64,000 nucleotides of DNA, from assembly GCA_016882485.1 (NCBI GenBank), contig VGPT01000001.1, positions 28,022 through 92,021 of the forward strand, given 5' to 3'. A program made the translations under genes and the position numbers. The notes under the pieces are model-generated. The model saw only the letters and a program-made list of their open reading frames with translations. It was not told the origin of the DNA and did not search any database. The stretch comes from Cyanobacteria bacterium M_surface_10_m1_298. GTDB lineage: Bacteria; Cyanobacteriota; Cyanobacteriia; PCC-6307; Cyanobiaceae. Below are positions 61,035 to 64,000 of the stretch, piece by piece. Within the stretch, counting starts at the first letter, position 1. Each line of letters starts with the position of its first letter.

Positions 61035-61685
61035 ATGTCACTGTGCCGCTTGCAAAGTCGTCCTTGCATCCATCGCGCCCGTGCTGCCACCAGCTCCTGT
61101 GTTCTCGGTCTGTTGCTCTTGGCCGTCGGCCCCCTGGTGAGCCCATCCCAGGGGAGCCAGTCCGCTGCAGGAAGCCTGATCGAATCGGGTGTTGGATCAG
61201 CTCGGGGCGATGGGTTCTATGAGATGACCCCTGAGCGGCAAGCCCTTCTGAACACGATTCGCTACGCGGAAGGCACCTGGAAGCAGGGATCCGCGGGCTA
61301 CCGCACCCTCTATGGCGGTGGTCGTTTTTCCAGTCTCGCCAAACACCCTGAAGTGGTGGTGGTGAAGCGCTACACCAGTGCTGCAGCTGGCGCCTACCAG
61401 TTTCTACCGAGAACCTGGCGTGAAGCGGCCGAGAAACTGAGCCTCAACAGCTTCAATCCCCGCAACCAGGACCAGGCGGCCCTCTATCTGGTGGATCGGC
61501 GCGGGGTTCTCGATCAGGTGGACAACCAGGGACTGACCCGCGAAGTGATGAGCGTGCTGTCGAAGGAATGGGCATCGTTCCCCAGCAGCACTGGCCAAAG
61601 CGCCTATGGACAGCCTGTGAAGAAGGCTGCGGATCTCGGTGCCTTCTATCGCGACAATCTGCGGGAACTACGTCTGCAGGCCTAA
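61035..61685 (+). CDS. Secreted lambda-R-like lysozyme / lytic transglycosylase (GH104-like)
   Basis: ALLNTIRYAEGTW...YTSAAAGAYQFLPRTWREAAEKLSLNSFNPRNQDQAALYLVDRRGVL parallels lambda endolysin R; signal peptide present. Confidence 0.8.
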   Translation: MSLCRLQSRPCIHRARAATSSCVLGLLLLAVGPLVSPSQGSQSAAGSLIESGVGSARGDGFYEMTPERQALLNTIRYAEGTWKQGSAGYRTLYGGGRFSSLAKHPEVVVVKRYTSAAAGAYQFLPRTWREAAEKLSLNSFNPRNQDQAALYLVDRRGVLDQVDNQGLTREVMSVLSKEWASFPSSTGQSAYGQPVKKAADLGAFYRDNLRELRLQA

Positions 61686-62071
61686 AGGCCTCCGGGGGGA
61701 CCCTGCCGTTCGGAATCGGGAACCGGAACACCAGCAACCCGCAGCATCGCCGAGAGATTCCACACCCGCATCATCAAGCGATGCCAGGGAGCCATGGCAT
61801 CCATATCCACAGCCATCGGGGTTGAGCAGGCTGCGCGCAGAGCCTCCGCCGCCGCAATCGCCTGCAAGGCCTCTTCGAGGGCCTGCCGCAGCCGGGTTTG
61901 CTCGGGCGGAGGCAGCAGCGATTCAGGGGTGCGATCGAGCAGCAGCAGCCCCCGCCTGAACCAAAAGCGGAAATCGTCGAACAGCGACGCGAGCAAATGG
62001 TCCAACAGCTCGGCTGATTCGGCTTGGGGATCAGCCCGGTCCATCGGGCCTGGGGCAGAGGAGTCCGTCAC
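61682..62071 (-). CDS. DUF2605-type protein
   Basis: ELLDHLLASLFDDFRFWFRRGLLLLDRTPESLL...MDAMAPWHRLMMRVWNLSAMLR. Confidence 0.78.
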   Translation of the reverse strand: MTDSSAPGPMDRADPQAESAELLDHLLASLFDDFRFWFRRGLLLLDRTPESLLPPPEQTRLRQALEEALQAIAAAEALRAACSTPMAVDMDAMAPWHRLMMRVWNLSAMLRVAGVPVPDSERQGPPGGL

Positions 62072-62133
62072 GTCAACACCCTAGTGATGGTCTGATTTCA
62101 GCTGCGTAGGATCAGGGTTGCTAAGCCTCTGCC

Positions 62134-63957
62134 GTGACCGCGACCCGCACTGCCAACCCTGCAGCTGAAGCGGGTCAGGACGTGGCCAGCGTGCAACTCC
62201 CAAAAACGAGCGAAAGCGAGCTGCTGCTGCGCATCCGCCACTCGATGAGCCATGTGATGGCGATGGCGGTGCAGAAGCTCTTTCCGAAGGCCCAGGTCAC
62301 CATCGGCCCCTGGACTGAGAACGGCTTCTATTACGACTTCGACAACCCTGATCCCTTCAGCGAGGCCGACCTCAAGGCGATCAAGAAGGAGATGATCAAG
62401 ATCATCAATCAGAAGCTCCCGCTCGAGCGCATCGAGGTGAGCCGGGGCGAAGCCGAGCGCAGGATCCAGGCTCAGAACGAGCCCTACAAACTCGAGATCC
62501 TGGGCGGAATCCAGGAGCCGATCACGCTCTACACCGTCGGTGAGGAGTGGTGGGACCTCTGCGCCGGCCCGCACGTGGCCAACACGAGCGAGCTCAACGC
62601 CAAGGCCTTCGAGCTCGAGAGCGTGGCCGGTGCCTACTGGCGCGGCGATGAGAACAACGCCCAGCTGCAGCGCATCTATGGCACCGCCTGGGAAACCGCC
62701 GAACAACTCACGGAATACAAACGGCGCCAGGAGGAAGCCAAACGCCGCGATCACCGCCGGATCGGCACCGATCTCGATCTCTTCTCCATTGAGGATGAAG
62801 CCGGTGCCGGCCTGGTGTTTTGGCACCCCCGCGGCGCCCGCATGCGCCTGCTGATCGAAAACCTCTGGCGCGAATTGCACTTCGAAGCGGGCTACGAGCT
62901 GCTCTACACGCCGCACGTGGCCGACATCAGCCTGTGGAAAACCTCCGGCCACCTCGACTTTTACGCCGAAAGCATGTTCGGCCCGATGCAGGTGGACGAG
63001 AGGGAGTACCAGCTCAAGCCGATGAACTGCCCGTTCCACGTGCTCACCTACGCCAGCACCCTGCGGAGCTACCGCGAGCTGCCGATCCGCTGGGCCGAGC
63101 TCGGCACCGTGTATCGCTACGAGCGTCCGGGTGTGATGCACGGCCTGATGCGGGTGCGCGGCTTCACCCAGGACGACGCCCACGTGTTTTGCCTGCCGGA
63201 TCAGATCAGCGATGAGATCCTGGCGATCCTCGATCTCACCGAGCAGATCCTCTCCACCTTCGATTTCAGGAACTACGAGATCAACCTCTCCACACGGCCG
63301 GAGAAATCGATCGGCGAAGACGCCGTATGGGACTTGGCCACCAAGGGCCTGATCGAAGCCCTGGATCGCAAGGGCTGGGCTTACAAAATCGATGAGGGCG
63401 GCGGCGCGTTCTACGGCCCCAAGATCGATCTGAAGATCGAGGACGCCATTGGGCGGATGTGGCAGTGCTCCACCATCCAGCTCGATTTCAACCTGCCCGA
63501 GCGCTTCGATCTGGAGTACGTGGCCGCCGATGGCTCCAGGCAGCGGCCGATCATGATCCACCGCGCCATCTTCGGCTCGCTGGAACGGTTCTTCGGGATC
63601 ATGACCGAGAACTACGCCGGCGATTTCCCCTTCTGGCTGGCTCCCGAGCAGGTGCGTCTGCTGCCGGTCACCGATGAAGTGCGCCCTTACGCCGAGCAAG
63701 TGCTCAGCCAGCTCAAGGCCGCCGGCGTGCGCGCCAGCATCGATCACTCCGGCGATCGCCTCGGCAAGCTGATCCGCAATGGCGAGCAGATGAAGATTCC
63801 CGTTCTCGGGGTGATCGGCGCCAAAGAAGCTGAAAGCCAGCAGATCAGCCTGCGCAGCCGCCGAGAGGGTGACCTGGGCAGCGTGGCGCTGGCTGATCTT
63901 GTGGCCGCGGCGAGCCGCGCCAATCAGGATCGGAGTGCAGGTCTGCCCCTGGGCTGA
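62134..63957 (+). CDS. thrS: Threonyl-tRNA synthetase
   Basis: LLLRIRHSMSHVMAMAVQKLFP, CPFHVLTYASTLRSYRELPIRWAELGTVYRYE, MIHRAIFGSLERFFGI; GTG start. Confidence 0.96.
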   Translation: MTATRTANPAAEAGQDVASVQLPKTSESELLLRIRHSMSHVMAMAVQKLFPKAQVTIGPWTENGFYYDFDNPDPFSEADLKAIKKEMIKIINQKLPLERIEVSRGEAERRIQAQNEPYKLEILGGIQEPITLYTVGEEWWDLCAGPHVANTSELNAKAFELESVAGAYWRGDENNAQLQRIYGTAWETAEQLTEYKRRQEEAKRRDHRRIGTDLDLFSIEDEAGAGLVFWHPRGARMRLLIENLWRELHFEAGYELLYTPHVADISLWKTSGHLDFYAESMFGPMQVDEREYQLKPMNCPFHVLTYASTLRSYRELPIRWAELGTVYRYERPGVMHGLMRVRGFTQDDAHVFCLPDQISDEILAILDLTEQILSTFDFRNYEINLSTRPEKSIGEDAVWDLATKGLIEALDRKGWAYKIDEGGGAFYGPKIDLKIEDAIGRMWQCSTIQLDFNLPERFDLEYVAADGSRQRPIMIHRAIFGSLERFFGIMTENYAGDFPFWLAPEQVRLLPVTDEVRPYAEQVLSQLKAAGVRASIDHSGDRLGKLIRNGEQMKIPVLGVIGAKEAESQQISLRSRREGDLGSVALADLVAAASRANQDRSAGLPLG

Positions 63958-64000
63958 TGGCCACCCTTCTAGCCGGCGACATCGGCGGCACCAAAACCCT
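63957..64000 (+). CDS. glk: Glucokinase (5' fragment, continues past window)
   Basis: MATLLAGDIGGTKT ROK/glucokinase phosphate-binding start; TGATG overlap with thrS stop. Confidence 0.75.
   Translation, partial: MATLLAGDIGGTKT

Noticed and set aside
62098-63747. 549-aa minus-strand ORF opposite thrS
   Set aside because: Antisense open frame caused by high-GC codon bias; thrS on the plus strand is unambiguous.

Overview
The window is a gene-dense, GC-rich cyanobacterial chromosome segment. It is probably Synechococcus/Cyanobium-like, judging from psbA/D1, DUF-family content, PAM68, Sds, the MenB/MenD set and GCGATCGC octamers. I see almost entirely core housekeeping genes and no prophage, transposon, CRISPR array or obvious defence island. 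About 74 coding regions are supported. They include secD (partial), pdhB, ispE, rsmA, umuD/umuC, dnaG, ruvA, rpsO, dnaE (intein-free), gatA, a TrmH-type methyltransferase with large extensions, mrnC, a STAS protein, carA, trpD, an ABC exporter, msrA, acs, sds, murI, an amidase, comB, ubiD, aroA, glmU, a Coq4-like gene, murF, glgA, an L,D-transpeptidase, menB, menD, a signal peptidase, a ZIP transporter, a short SepF-like gene, psbA, a CDF transporter, trpS, a lambda-R-like lysozyme, thrS and the start of glk. There is one tRNA-Pro(GGG) followed by a terminator. The observations most worth checking are: (i) three perfect TTCATGAA palindromes at exact 11-bp spacing upstream of psbA; (ii) two unannotated small single-TM ORFs, one inside the ispE-DUF3082-pdhB-secD cluster and one just past the psbA terminator; (iii) a terminator-like structure with alternative pairings in the acs 5' leader; (iv) a start-codon-less N-terminal extension of the gene after glgA; (v) a LexA-like box abutting umuD; (vi) a Coq4-family protein with an intact HDxxHx11E motif; and (vii) a cysteine-free Rrf2 regulator next to a Nif11-domain protein without a visible RiPP core. 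No convincing novel multi-gene system was found.
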